NCBI GenBank assembly: GCA_003254905.1
Contig: QANU01001174.1
Coordinates: 9,693-73,692, forward strand
Reading direction: 5' to 3'
Origin: Nissolia schottii
Taxonomy: Eukaryota > Streptophyta > Magnoliopsida > Fabales > Fabaceae
DNA length: 64,000 bases
A program made the translations under genes and the position numbers. Below the pieces are notes generated by a model. That model ran no database searches. It saw only the letters and a list, made by a program, of their open reading frames with translations, and was not told the DNA's origin. Positions 25,001-37,662 of this stretch are shown piece after piece. Position 1 is the first letter of the stretch. Every line of letters starts with the position of its first letter.

Positions 25001-26040
25001 CACCCTTAATGAATAAATTTTGACTCCAGCCTCAAGAGTGCAGCTTGCCTGCACAAAATAATTTGTGAAGAGTATATACAGTGTAAACAAGCATAACTTA
25101 TTTTCAGTGTCATACCAGCCAGATTGAGTGCACATTCACTGTCCAAAGTTCATTTGTGCAATCCATAAACAAGAACCAATTCTACAGAATCTAGTGGCAG
25201 AGTATGCCATTCAGTTGCGCATGGATTTAGAATTACTTGCATATGAAATCACCATTCTAGATAGCCTACATACCATGGACTAAGCGCGTTTGGATGATAG
25301 TAAAGTCAGTAACTAACCGTTCAGTATGTAACAAATACTCTAAACATGGCAACAACAAATACTTGTAACTAACCCTCCAAAAAAATATGAGTGCTAAAGT
25401 GAAGGCCTTAAGTCTAACTACACTGTAGTGTACCCAATTGAGCATAGGGAACCCAGAAAAACAAGGATAGGGAACCTAAAGACCAAAAACATTCTTTGCA
25501 TTCATCACAATTCACAAATTTTCGGAAGCCAAACTATGCACAAACGCACCTTTTGAAAATTAGTCTCCACATCGCCATCTTCTTCTTCGGCCTTAATAAT
25601 ATCAGTAAGGTGGTCAATCAAATTCAACTCCCACGTGTTTTTCTGATTAATTTTCTGCACCCAATTTTTTTTTTCAAAAGAAAAATAGAACTGTTAGCGA
25701 AATTCTCAAACACAGTTAAACATCAGTTCTATAAAAAAAGCATAAGGGTTTTGCTTCTTTTTTTTTCTACATTTTCGCTGGCGAGCTTGATGCAGTTCTG
25801 GAACAAATCAAGGATCTGCTGCTTGTTGAGGCACGGATCGGCTTCGTCGGATTGGGAGTTCAAGTTGACGGCAACGTTCTTGCGGCGGATGGCAGCGGCG
25901 CGTGCAGCGCGTGCCTGGGCGCGTTCGAGCTGGTCGTCGTTGGAGCCCAAGAAGAAGGGGCTCGTGGGGGACTGGATGCGAGCGGCCATGGGGAGCCTCT
26001 GCTTCTGAGCGCCCATGGTGGGGCTTAGGGTTTCCGCCAT
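22084..26040 (-). CDS. CAP-H: Condensin complex subunit 2 (CAP-H / barren), 13 exons
   Basis: Kleisin subunit of condensin I, bridging the SMC2-SMC4 heads for mitotic chromosome compaction. Exons in transcript order: 26040-25771, 25654-25550, 25048-24931, 24677-24604, 24511-24424, 24364-24164, 24060-23777, 23660-23516, 23429-23173, 23082-23052, 22957-22779, 22602-22492, 22278-22084; joined length is 685 residues, normal for plant CAP-H. Family landmarks: N-terminal block with NTWELNLIDHLTDII (residues 95-109), the phrase VVDPLYRQTTAQFDEGGAKG, acidic middle, and the C-terminal winged-helix region ending PNLDDLAICLP that contacts the SMC4 head. Exon 11 has a second in-frame acceptor (start 22924), which would remove 11 residues. 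A MULE element sits about 240 bp upstream of the ATG. Confidence 0.93.
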
Positions 26041-26281
26041 GGAAGAAGAAGAAGAGGAATTGAAATTAGGGTTTGGAAGAGAATTTTTGGGGTTGGGGAT
26101 TGGAGAGGATCAGAGAGGAAGTGGAACGGGGTCGTTTCCCTCCATTTTTCTAATTTGAATTTGAGAAGTTTCTTTCTTTCCTCCGAGCAAACTGGGGACT
26201 CTTCAAAAAGGTTCGCGTACTAAGGAGTTGTTGATGTATCTGAAAGTGAATCTGGACCGTCAATTTTTAATTATTTTGTAT

Positions 26282-27063
26282 CAAAAATGCTCTATGTACA
26301 CCCATAAACCATACATCCGTACATACATCACTCTTTTGTACGTTTTTATGCGCAATTAATGATAATTATACGTATAGTGTATAACTACACACAACGCACG
26401 CGCACCAATCCAGAACTCGTTCTTGTCATCGTCGTCGTCGGCATCCTCTGTCATTCTCTCATCCTCCCATCCTCCTATTATCTTGATTTTCATTATCATC
26501 ATCCTTTCTTTGATTATCATTTCATCATCATCATTCAATTTTCTATTATGTTTATCATCATCATCGTTTTCATGATTTTTTTCTTTGATTTCTATGAAGA
26601 GTTTTGTTCTTTGAGGTCTCTGTGAAATTGAAGCTTTATACGTTCTAATGCCCATTCATTACTAACATATATATGACAGAAAATTGAATGTGCAAACTTT
26701 AAATGGACACATGTGCAGCATAAGTCATGTATATCTTGTTCTTTTCCTTCCTCCTGTCAATTATGTTTTGGTTTTCTTTTTTGAACTTCTTTCTTTTTTA
26801 GTTAAAAGATGATAACAAGCAGCAACATCTTCAATCACTCATCGCTCTAACAAATCATAGATCTTGCGCATGAGATCACAGAGAACGACAAGTCGAAGAG
26901 AAGGATGATGTCGAAGAGAATGAAGATAAGGAACGTGGGTTCACGCGCGTGTTGGTAAGAGTAGGAGAAATAGTGGATGAAACGGTTATTTTAAGGGGTC
27001 AGTGTATTATAATACGGGTGTATGTATGGTGTATGATATATGGGCGTACATGTAGCATAACTG
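26282..27063 (+). mobile_element. MULE-type MITE, family A, copy 2, in the CAP-H upstream region
   Basis: A 782-bp element with a perfect 9-bp target duplication ATTTTGTAT (26273-26281 and 27064-27072). The left end reads CAAAAATGCTCTATGTACAC and the right end reverse-complemented reads CAGTTATGCTACATGTACGC; they match from ATGCT through the CCCATA block and beyond. The interior has a CATCATC/TCATC-rich stretch shared with copy 1. No transposase. It begins about 240 bp upstream of the CAP-H start codon. Confidence 0.85.
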
Positions 27064-27072
27064 ATTTTGTAT

Positions 27073-29490
27073 TGTGGTAATGAAATACATCTAGTAGCCC
27101 TTTGAATTGGTTAGTTCCAAGTTCCAACCCATTAACTACCGGTCTCCAGTTCGTGCCTTAAATGAAACAATCTACACTTGCCTGGATGACCATGGGTATC
27201 TATGAGTATTCATTATTCGTAGTGCAAATATTTAAAATTTGTGGATATTTGTGAGTATTTATGAGATTTATTAAAAATTCAAATATATATATATATATGT
27301 ATATATAAATCATTATCAAATATGATATATTACGTTATTATTATTATTAAAAAGTCGCAATTCAAATTAATAAAATACATAATAAAAATTTAATAACATT
27401 GTAAATAAAACCAATTAGGGTTTTAGTTTTTTTTATTTATTTTTGTAGGTAAAAATATTTATATAATTTTATATATTAATGAGTAATTAGCAAGTATTCA
27501 TAAATCAATTATTTCAATATCCATATTCATATCCATTAATAATAGATACAAATGGGTGAAAATTGTGAGCATGTCCATATCTATTACGAGTAATACCAAT
27601 AGATATTTGAGTTTGTAAATATTTTTATCATCTATAATTTGTACTAGAAGAATTTTGCGGTGAACAATTATGCTTATTGATCCCTCCTTAGTATTTTCAC
27701 AGACCTATTGGTTCTATTTGCTTTTTTTTATCAAAGTCTAGTTTGAAATACTTTATAAATCACCGAGATCAATTTGTTTTGTAAATCTTCAAAAATATGA
27801 ATAAAAATTATTTTAAGTAGCATTGATTGAAAAACAAAACATATTACATTGAAGGAAAAAACTAGTCTTCCAAAATTGTTTTCCAAGGCAAGAGAAATAA
27901 TTGAGGGTAACAGATAAACATGATAAATTTATTAAGGAAGTTAAGGTCTGTTTTTTTTTTTTATTTGTATTTTTTAGTTTCGGTTTGTTTTCTATTTTTC
28001 AATGAATCATGTAAAAGACCTTTCTCCCCCATTCTACGTGACAATCTCTAGAAAACCCAAAGAAATTAATCAAAAGAAAACCCAAAGAACACCTTGCTTC
28101 CATCTTCTGCAATTCATAAGGTTAAAAAATGCTTCAAGTTTTAAACAGCACGTTTAGTGATAGATTTTTTGAAGTTAATATAGTTACGAGCATGTTCGAT
28201 AAATTGAGAGATATCATAATCAACAATTTATCTCCACATCAAACTCTTAACCAATATCAAGAAAATTATGAACTTTAAGTGTCTGGTTTATAATATTATA
28301 TTGTCAGAGACCTAAAGACTAATTTATTTTGTCAAGAGCTAGTATGTCCATCAATGACATTATCAAGAACTAAGTTGAGAGTTTACTCAAATTTTTAAGT
28401 GAAATAATCAAATTACAAAAGTTTAAAACATAATGGAACGGTAAAGAGTGCCAACATAATTTAACCTACTGAAAACTACACAATGACCTAAAATATGTAT
28501 GAGTAAAGGATCATTATGGTTAATAAAACTGAGCTTCACTTTACCCTAAATTTAAGAAAATAACAATTTAGTCTAATTCAATATTATCAATAGCGGAATA
28601 GTGAAAATAACATTTTACACAACACCTGCTATTTTTTTTTACTATAGCACCGTTATTTCTAGTATAACAATCAATTAATACTATAAAATAACATAGCAGC
28701 CAGCTCAAAACCTACTACGTTATTATGTTATAATGGTGCTATAATGAATATTTGATAACACTAGTATAGTTACAAAAATCTTAAAAGTGATTCAACTTTG
28801 TCTCCAAGGTGATATTGGAAGGAGCTAACTTGAATCACCAAAATGATTAACTTAATACATTTTAATCAACTTTAGAGGCCAAATCATTAATTACTAAATG
28901 TTAGAGACTAAAGTGACACATGCATACAAGTTCAGTGACCAAAAAATCATTCACTCAAATATCATCACTACTCAAATTCCTATCAACTACTACAGTATAT
29001 GTCCACATATAAAAAGCACCGTCATAAAAAGTAAACTAATAGAAGGAAAAAAAAAACATAAATATAATAGTAAATTAGCTCTGTGATTAAACAGGTCGAG
29101 TTTATTAAAAGAATCATGGATCCTGATCCACTGCCATAACTAACTAGCCAAACACTATTACAAAGACTTCAACAAATGCAACCTACAAGACGGTTTTGAA
29201 TTTCACAAATCACAATGGACATAGCTATATCAAATGGTGTTCAATAAACAATTAAGCTATACTGCTATAGATAACACTTAACAGACGAATCAATTAACGT
29301 GTACGAGAGAAGTTGTAATGTCTAAAAAATCAGGAAGCATGATATCTCGCAGCACCGAAGGTGAACCAACATAACCACTTTACTCTTAAAAAGCTTCCAT
29401 CAACAGCAGGTTTTTATGCCCTTTCCACGATGATCTCTCATTTGGCCATGCAATTGTGACAAGGTTAAAAGCATTAATATCAGTCACAGC
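27073..29490. other. Spacer between CAP-H promoter and the DUF212 gene's 3' end
   Basis: AT-rich spacer with a short AT run (27283-27303). No open frame resembles a known protein. The last few hundred bases probably include the 3' UTR of the minus-strand DUF212 gene. Confidence 0.5.
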
Positions 29491-29500
29491 ACACATCATG

Positions 29501-32500
29501 CTAATGGGGGTTCCTCATCAAAAACGCTATAATGCATCCCAATATGCCACCCGCAACAACCTGTTCAAAAAGGGAACAGTAGTCACTGATACCTGAAATA
29601 TCAACGATTAATACACACACTACTGAGACAGAACCCGAGAACAAACTTCTCTCCCTCACCAGAAGAAGCAACAGTTTATCCAATTGGAATGCCCTAATTT
29701 ACCACAATATGACAATATAATGATGGATACTCTTAGAAAAAATTTAGTCTAGCTTAATCCCAAAAGCTATCTCATGGTGGGAGGGATGTCCAACTCTATA
29801 TAAAGGCTATTATTTTGTTCTTATCCCTTATCAATGGGGGATTCTAAGTTCTAACACACCCTCCTCAAGCATAGGACTGGACATCTAGAGCGTGAAATTT
29901 GTAGAACTGAACATTTGCAAGCGGCCCAATTTTAAACACAAGGATAGACTTTGATATACCATCTTAAAATTGGTGGGCCTAACTTGACCCCAAAAGCTAG
30001 CGCATGGGGATACAGATCCCCAACTCTATAAAAAGGTTATCTTGGCCTTATCCCTTGCTAATGTGAGACTCTCTTACAGATACATTAAGGTACTAATGAA
30101 CCAACAACGCATGGCAACTACGTCAAACGGTATTTTAGTAAATAGACCTTCAGAGGTGACACCAACAAAAAGCAAATCTAATGTAGATGCTCACCGAAAC
30201 TTTGACATTAGTGGAATGTGTCAAACAATAACTACCACTCTTTAATCGGACTCGTTTCATCATTCAACACCCATAATGTCTAGCTTTCTACCAGCATCAT
30301 TATCTAAACAAATAGTTCTCTTATCTAAAAATTATCTAAATAAATAGAGCAAATCCAGTTACTTGGTTGAATTCAAGCAAACAAATTGGCAGATACCACA
30401 AGACGAGCATTTAGTAGTATAATGAAGCATAACTTCTGAATTATGAGAAATACACTTGATAGGCTTCAACCCTCAAGAGAAGTGAACTTCATAAGTTAAG
30501 GGGAGCAACAGGCAATTAGAATTTGGAATGGGAATTACTTTAATAATTGAATAGGTAGCCTGAAGCCTTGGACAATCACTGAGTTTCATTCATTTTTGAC
30601 TGGAAAGTGAAAAAAGAGGAAGGACTAGAAAGAAACAAGTAATTTGATAAGCTCCTATTCCAGGATGATCTAGCAGCATAAACTTTCATGCTGAGATTTG
30701 CTTGCAAATTAATTAAAGGAAAGGAAGGGATAGTTCTATCACTCCCTATTTCTTATTTTGATGGGTAACAATCCACAATAATAAGTTCTAGTCGGGCAGT
30801 TACTCTTATAACTTGCACAATGACATGTTAAATGCCTCAAAAATCCAAACAGCTGAGTAATCCTGAGCTACATTATCAATTATCAATGATACTTGAAGAC
30901 CTAAGGCACCCAATCATAAAAAGGAAGAACTGTAGTAACAGTAAATGCAGCAAAAAAAGCACAATGCACCTGAAGTGGAGTGTGACCAAGTGAATCACGC
31001 AGAGGTCTGACATTGGACAAAGGATGTTCTGGAGGTAGCTCACACACAATTTGATTCAGCAACTGCAGTGAATGTTGATATTATTACATGGCAGAAAGCA
31101 ACATATGAAACATATATTGGGTGTCTCCAAACAAGCCGAAGGAAAAATTAATGGTAAATCAAGACAGCGATACTATCATCATGTAAGAGAACTTACTTCT
31201 GCCTGCCGACCTGCATGAAGTCTAACTCCTGAGGCATCATACATTACCTATTAATGTTTGACAAAAATCAATCATCTTATTCCATTGAAGTAAAAACATA
31301 TATATTTGTTCTTTAGATGGGGGGGAAAAATGGAATTTTAGTTGAGAGAATAGAGGGAAATGCAATGCAAATACTGTGAGGATAAGGTATCCTCTAAAAG
31401 AGGAAAAAATCGGATGTAACAAAAACATTATACAATTCCCTTCCTAATTTTCTTTCAGATAAATAAGTTGAAAATAATAACCAGCATACTACAGCAGCTT
31501 ACAAGTTATAGCTCCTTGTATGACACAGAAAGAAGTATAAGTTAATTTCAATACTTTGTATCTTTTAATACTCAACCCATAAAAGCATCATTAGGATCAC
31601 AATGGAAATGCTGGATCAGCCAGTGGAGTGGATTTTTGGACAAAATGTTATAATTTGGTGCAGAGAATCTGAGGTTTTGAAAGCCAAGGGTGAATGCAGA
31701 GATTCAGTACACACCAAATAAAACAACATTCATAAGCCAAAAGACACCATAAATTAGTTATACATTTAACTTCTCCAATGTAAGACACCAGCCTATTGTT
31801 AGAGACAAACTTAGGGTGACCCAAGTGTTTGAAAGGAACAAATATAGAGAGGAGCATGGGGGAGTGACACCAGGGGCTGCAAGGATATCAAATGGGCCCC
31901 ACTCCATGTAACAAACTGCTGAGGTGTACTTGAGAGTGGGAGAGAAGAGAAATGTGAGACTCTCGTGTGTGTTCAGTGGGGTATTTGTATAGGGTGTGAG
32001 AGTGTGAATAGGGAGGCAAATATTGGGATTAGTCTTGGGAGAGGCTGGGCTGCTATAATGCCCAGAATCTGTTTCTCTATTCTGTAATTTTGGCAATGCT
32101 AAGCCTCATTTCCATCATATTCACCTCTATTTCTATCACTATTCATATACTTGTCCTTCTATTATCCTGATCATGGCTCGGTACCTTACATCCAGCCATA
32201 TCAAAACCAAAAATGAAAAAAAAAAAATAAATATATATATATATATATNATAAAATAAAAGAGAAAAAAAGAATATAACATGATTGAAACTGAAAGAGGT
32301 TGCAGATCAAGAGGCAATTGGGGGATAGGAAAGTTTAAATGATCATGAATGATTTACATACAATACATGACAAGACGACAGCAATTGCAAATGTGGCTGA
32401 TCCAGTTCCTTCTTGGATACCTATAGCCACTGCTAGAGCTGACACTGTTGCAGAATGTGACGAAGGCATTCCACCAGAATCAAGCATCCTTTTAGAATCC

Positions 32501-33397
32501 CATCTCCTTTCCTTATACCTGAGTATCTAGGATAAAAATTTTGGAAAAAATAATCTCATATTTCCAATCATTCATCTGAATTTCAGTATATACAACAAAA
32601 CTGTTCAGGTTTAGAATCCAAAATGCAACACCCAAAAGATTTATTTCACCCATGGAGCTCAATATAACAAGTAACAGCTTAAATCACTAAAGCAATCAGT
32701 AATTGTCTGCCAAATACCAAACCCTAAAATAAAAGTTTCCTACTAAATTAAGTACCTAAATCCGCCAAACTATTAAAAAAAGAAGCGAGGTAGAGAATCT
32801 AAATCTCCCTCAAACAAGAGTAAGAGAAGTATCACAAGTTTTATTGTAATTATTATCATTTATATTTTTAGATTTTGTACTGTACTTGTCCAACACTTTT
32901 CTTTTTCTTTTTTTCTTCCAGTTTTTAGATAATAAATATATAGTACTCACCATCATTTCTCCCATGGAGAAAAACACCAAATAATATGAAGCATCACCAT
33001 AAGCACCCCAAAACTGGTTTCCTAATTCATACCAAAAAAAAGGATTTGCCAAAAGAATCCCAAGTTATTGATCCAGAAATGAAGAAATCCACCCAACTTG
33101 TTAACAACAACACTTTGATCTAAATTATCTAATGGATGGGAAGAAGGAAAAAAAATCAACATTTAGAGAAACAGAATCAACACGTTGAGCTCCAATTTCA
33201 GGAATGGGTATCAAAAAGGAAATGAATGATGGAAGAAGAAGAAAAGGCACGGACCAGGTGGTGAAGATCTTGAGGAACTGGGCGAGCGCGAAGGCCAGGA
33301 ATGCGGAGAGGAGAGGAACGTTCGATGGCGGTAGAATCGACGGCGGCGACGCGCGCATGTTGGCCGTCGCATCCGCCATTGTCATCACTTCGTCCAT
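29501..33397 (-). CDS. DUF212 / YuiD-like acid phosphatase-haloperoxidase-related membrane protein (5 exons)
   Basis: Small plant and bacterial family annotated as acid phosphatase/vanadium-dependent haloperoxidase-related; its biochemical role is not established. Exons in transcript order: 33397-33255, 32518-32362, 31247-31197, 31062-30970 and 29560-29501, joining to 167 residues. Hydrophobic helix at about 28-45, the conserved SGGMPSSHSATVSALA block at 62-77 (the PAP2-like PSSHS core), a second helix about 88-101, YDASGVRLHAGRQAE at 103-117, GHTP near residue 145 and a last helix before the C-terminus. Start chosen at ATG 33397 (MDEVMTMAD); ATGs at residues 5 and 7 are equally possible. Intron 2 holds a probable solo LTR and intron 4 a repeat pair. 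Confidence 0.88.
29755..30065. repeat. Direct repeat pair with TATA-like motifs in DUF212 intron 4
   Basis: Two related blocks, about 29755-29840 and 29985-30065, both contain CCCAAAAGCTA, a CTCATGG/GCATGGGG variant, then AACTCTATATAAAGG or AACTCTATAAAAAGG. Between them lies ACACCCTCCTCAAGC and other motifs I associate with a common plant dispersed repeat. I cannot name the family. Confidence 0.5.
31779..32190. mobile_element. Probable solo LTR in DUF212 intron 2
   Basis: A 412-bp block starting TGTAAGACACC and ending GTACCTTACA, i.e. TG...CA with a TGTAAG/CTTACA terminal inverted repeat. Five-base flanks agree at 4 of 5 positions (TCCAA at 31774-31778, TCCAG at 32191-32195). It contains a gene-poor, GC-richer sequence unlike the rest of the intron. 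No second LTR or internal retroelement sequence is next to it, hence solo LTR. Confidence 0.5.
32228..32249. repeat. (AT)n microsatellite with one ambiguous base
   Basis: AT run in intron 2 of the DUF212 gene, ending in an N at 32249. A second lone N lies at 39426. Both are single-base assembly ambiguities. Confidence 0.9.
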
Positions 33398-33559
33398 CAA
33401 AAGATCACTTTCAGTGGCTGCTGCAAAATCCCTTCTTCGATCGAATTCGATTTGATTTGATCCTTTTCTTCGCTTATTCACTGTGCTGCTGCTGCTGCTG
33501 ATTCCTACTCTATTTTTGTATCGCTCTCTTTCACGCGCACACAGAGTTGCTTCGTCAAA

Positions 33560-36200
33560 ACCCAACCAACCAATTAGTGCAGCGTTGCGTCAGACGGTCA
33601 GAGAATAATGGCAGGAGGGGTACACTTCGTTTCGGCCAATCAGTGATTGGGCCTATATACTTCGTGTGAAATCAAAACAGCCTACCAAATCTTCAATTTT
33701 TTTTTAACGCTTAAATAAGTTTTTAGTATTTAATAAATTAAAATTTTTGTTTTGACCAAAAAAATTTATAAATTTTGATTTTGAGCCCTAAGAAATAAAT
33801 AGTTTTGATTTTGACTTTGATATTAATAGTCTTTGTTAATTGATGACACCGACACACAAAATTCTAATTAGTTTATTTTATGTGTTATTCAATCTGTTAT
33901 TTGTGTTTTTTAAAAAACATTCTCGAAAATGTAAGTTATTATTTGCATAATACATTAGGTGAAACTCAAATGAAGAAGAAAATACGTTGTCACTTCGTAA
34001 AACGGACACGACAACATCATAGAGTGTACATCAAGACATGTTTATATAGATTACTGAAATACCTAGTATATATTTATAGTAATCACCCGTACAAGGGATT
34101 AAGCCCTAATACAACAATAACATTTCAAAAGTAATACAATAATCATGAGTAACACTATACACATCTGCAATCAAATATGTCCCAAGTAACATAAATCACG
34201 AAAATAAAAAATGCAAATAACATAACATAATCTAATCCTATAATAGCAATCGTTGAAAGGGTGTCATCCATAGAATGTAGTAAATGTCGGCACTTCCAGC
34301 TCTACTCGCTTATTTTTCTTATGGATATCCTTTGACTCTCATCCAACTGCTAGTTACGAGCTCTAATGTCCCCTAACTTTAAGCCTTGGACTCTAACACC
34401 TAACTTCAAGCTCCAAGCTTCAAGCTCTACGCTCGGATGCTCCACTCATAGACTTAATTAAGCTTCAAGATTGCTCAACACATCTCGCCAAATGTTAATG
34501 ATATGGATAGAGAAAGTGGGGTGAGAAACCAAGTTTCTCAATGGGTTGTCCCCTTAAACTAGGTGGTGTCATATCACAATCAATCGTTCGAGGTTGTTTT
34601 ATGGGAAAAATCATATAATATGATACTATGTAAATCTTGTTATCTTAATTCCCAAACGGTTATGTCTTATCCTAATCTTAAACATTCTTAACATAGTAAA
34701 TCACAATATAGCGTAGTATAGCATAACATAGCATAGTATAACATAGCACATCATATCATAGCATAATATAGCATACCATACCATAGCATAACATGACATA
34801 GTATAGTATATCAAGGCATGACAATCATAACACAGAAATGCATAACATAGCATAACATGACATGACATGACATGACTTAACATATAAAAGGATTCATGCA
34901 ACCATTCGTACTTATTCATAATATGCACTTATCCTTTAGAATGCATGAATCATTGTGGGGGATGAAACATTCACATGGGCAAGCCTTAAAACCATATTCG
35001 ATATGTCGTCCGATAATACTATTCAATTGACTTTGCAAACATTGGACTCATTGCCCTAAGTAGTCTGTAAACATTCATAGTATTACCCTAAGTAGTCCAT
35101 CAACAATCTAACTATTTTTTCTTATGACATGGGATAAGGATTAATGAGTCTAATGTTTGTAAAGTTTAGAGATTATCTTGTCACTTTTTTAAGTTGATGT
35201 GTCAATTAAGGCACAAGTGTAAACTCCAAGAACTAAATAGGATATTAACCCAGAGTTAAATATGGTTAATTCATTTTTGTTAGAAAGTCGGAAGTTTCCC
35301 CTTCCATAACCACTTGTTGGTATTCCAATCAATGAATTAGTAATCAATGTAGCTTGAAAAGAAAAACAAGGGGATAAAAGAGAAAAAAAGGGACACGAGA
35401 AGAGACATCTTAGACAACCCAATTTTGGTAGGGATTGAAATTACAAATAGAAAGAAGTCAAGGGGTATGAACGAAATATTTTATTTATGTAGTTAAGTTG
35501 GTGCGGTGGCATTTGTGTAATTAACATACTATTGCACTTAATGTGCTCAAAGATATACGACACATCGAATTCTTAGCCACGTTTGTAATCATCTCGATGC
35601 CCATTAATAAAGTGCTTGTGTTCCACGTAAGAAAAAAATAAGGGGAAATATTCATATAGATCTTTAAACTTTTTTTGCGTTGCCCACATAGGTCATTGAA
35701 AAAAAAAAAACCCTTATATGTCCCTAAACTTTTTCGCCGTTTATCCCTTCATCTATTTGCAGGTCACGATAATACATGTGAAAGTTAACTCGTCCTCTCT
35801 TCCTCACTTCCCCATCCTCTATTCTGGATACCAATCCCTCATTTGAATTCAAATCTTCTATCCTCATTTCCGGTCCCTCAATCACACTATGCCTATTGGA
35901 TTTGATTAACTATTAAATGTGATATATTAGCATGCAAATATTTCTCACACGGGAAGACTCGTAAAAAAAGGGAAAATAGGTTTCGTTCAAGGATAAACAA
36001 TTAACTAATAAAAACATAAAAGAGAGAAAAAATAGCCAAGGCAAACACCACTTCTACATTATTATTTTGTGACCAACTAGAAAATGCCACAGCTAAGAGC
36101 TGATGATGATGCTCTTACGTCGGCCACGTTTGTCTTACATAGCAAACGCACCAAAGAAAACGCCATTCACCATGACAATGCACCACCAACTCCTTTATCT
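33560..36200. other. Spacer between DUF212 and carboxylesterase genes
   Basis: The first part (33560-33680) is the likely DUF212 promoter. Around 33703-33760 there is one terminus of a MULE-B-like element (CTTAAATAAGTTTTTAGT). A degenerate five-base satellite lies at 34689-34880. The rest is AT-rich with no recognised gene; the last 100-150 bp should hold the carboxylesterase promoter and leader. Confidence 0.55.
34689..34880. repeat. Degenerate CATAG/CATAA/CATGA pentamer satellite
   Basis: About 190 bp built from five-base units CATAG, CATAA, TATAG and CATGA, most regular at the right end where CATGA repeats several times in a row. The open frame on the minus strand, all Cys-Tyr-Met, is a by-product of the repeat. 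Confidence 0.85.
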
Positions 36201-36266
36201 TCTTCTTCCCTTTATATTCCCTAACTATCCACACAGATTGATTCCATCAATTCCCTTTGCGAAAAA

Positions 36267-37662
36267 ATGTCCAACACTTTGGATTCCAATCCCACGTTAG
36301 TAGATGAGTGCCGTGGTGTCCTTCATGTGTATAGTGACGGTTCCATTGTACGTTCTTCACGCCCAAGCTTCAATGTTCCTGTCCAAGACGACGGCGTCGT
36401 TTTATGGAAAGATGTCGTTTTTGACACTGCCCATGACCTTCAGCTTCGGCTCTACAAGCCAGCCGATTCATCCGGTTCAAACCTCCCCATTTTTTACTAC
36501 ATCCACGGTGGCGGCTTTTGCATCGGCTCCCGCGCTTGGCCGAATTGTCAAAACTATTGCTTCCGGCTCGCTTCCGAGCTTCGAGCAGTGGTGGTTGCCC
36601 CAGATTATCGGCTGGCTCCAGAGAACCGGCTCCCGGCTGCAATTGAGGATGGCTTCACGGCTGTCAAGTGGCTCCAAGCCCAAGCCATGAGTGATGAGCC
36701 GGATCCATGGCTGAGTGAAGTGGCTGATTTTAGCCGGGTGTTTATTTCGGGTGACTCGGCCGGTGGAAACATGGCTCATCATTTGGCAGTTCGGCTCGGC
36801 TCCGGATCATCCGAATTTGCACCGATTCAGGTTAGAGGTTATGTTCTATTGGCACCTTTCTTTGGTGGAACTATCCGAACCAAATCGGAAGCTGAAGGAC
36901 CAAAAGATGCTTTTCTCAATTTAGAACTCATTGATAGGTTTGTGAATTTGATATGACATTTACTTTATTATCACTTCTATTATTTGGACACTATAATTTT
37001 CACACTATGTTAAATAGTAATTAAGCTAAAAATGATTGTCACGGTTGATAAAAAAGGATGAACTGATATTTTAAAAGTATGAGTTTAATTTTTCGTTGCC
37101 GCGTGAGACTATTTTAATAGATGATATGTAAATATACTTAAAAGGGCTCTAAGAAGAGTCTAAAAACATGTTACATAAATCCTTGTAATTGTAGGATAAC
37201 CAGTGTCAAACTCACCTAAATTTTTATAAAAAAAGAAAAGAAAAAGTAATTAGTAATTTGTTTATCCTGTCCATTAATAATTGAGTAATGAAAAATGTGT
37301 GCGCGCTCAAAACATTTATTGCTTACTAGTGAATGTGCTGTGCCTAATTGAACAGGTTTTGGAGGCTTTCTGTACCTGCTGGGGACACCACTGATCACCC
37401 TCTAGTGAATCCATTTGGGCCAGTTAGCAAGAGCCTTGAAGAAGTTGACCTTGATCCAATCCTAGTGGTGGTTGGAGAAAGTGATTTGCTTAAAGACAGG
37501 GCAGAGGACTATGCAGTGAGGCTTAAGAATTGGGGTAAAAACATAGAGTATGAAGAATTTGAAGGACAACAACATGGTTTCTTCACTATTGATCCTAACT
37601 CAGAACCAGCAAAAGAGTTGATGTTGGTCATCAAACAATTCATAAACAAGCATTCTGGCTAA
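36267..37662 (+). CDS. Carboxylesterase, plant CXE / GID1-like alpha/beta hydrolase (2 exons)
   Basis: Serine carboxylesterase of the plant CXE family (HSL/GID1 clade), hydrolysing small ester substrates; the physiological substrate cannot be told from sequence. Exons 36267-36937 and 37356-37662 join across AG|G to 325 residues, the usual length. Oxyanion motif HGGG at 80-83, nucleophile elbow GDSAGG at 162-167 with Ser164, then Asp267 in GESD and His297 in QQHGF. The complete triad argues for an active enzyme rather than a GID1 gibberellin receptor, in which the His is replaced. The 418-bp intron follows the first two thirds of the protein. Closest memory match is the CXE15-like group, with modest confidence. 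Confidence 0.92.

Noticed and set aside
26356..26655. Asp/His/Glu-rich frame opposite the CAP-H upstream region
   Set aside because: It lies within the MULE element's CAT-rich interior; the similar frame at 866-1048 comes from the other copy, which supports a repeat, not a protein.
34701..34928. 75-residue minus-strand frame rich in Cys, Tyr and Met
   Set aside because: It is the translation of the pentamer satellite.
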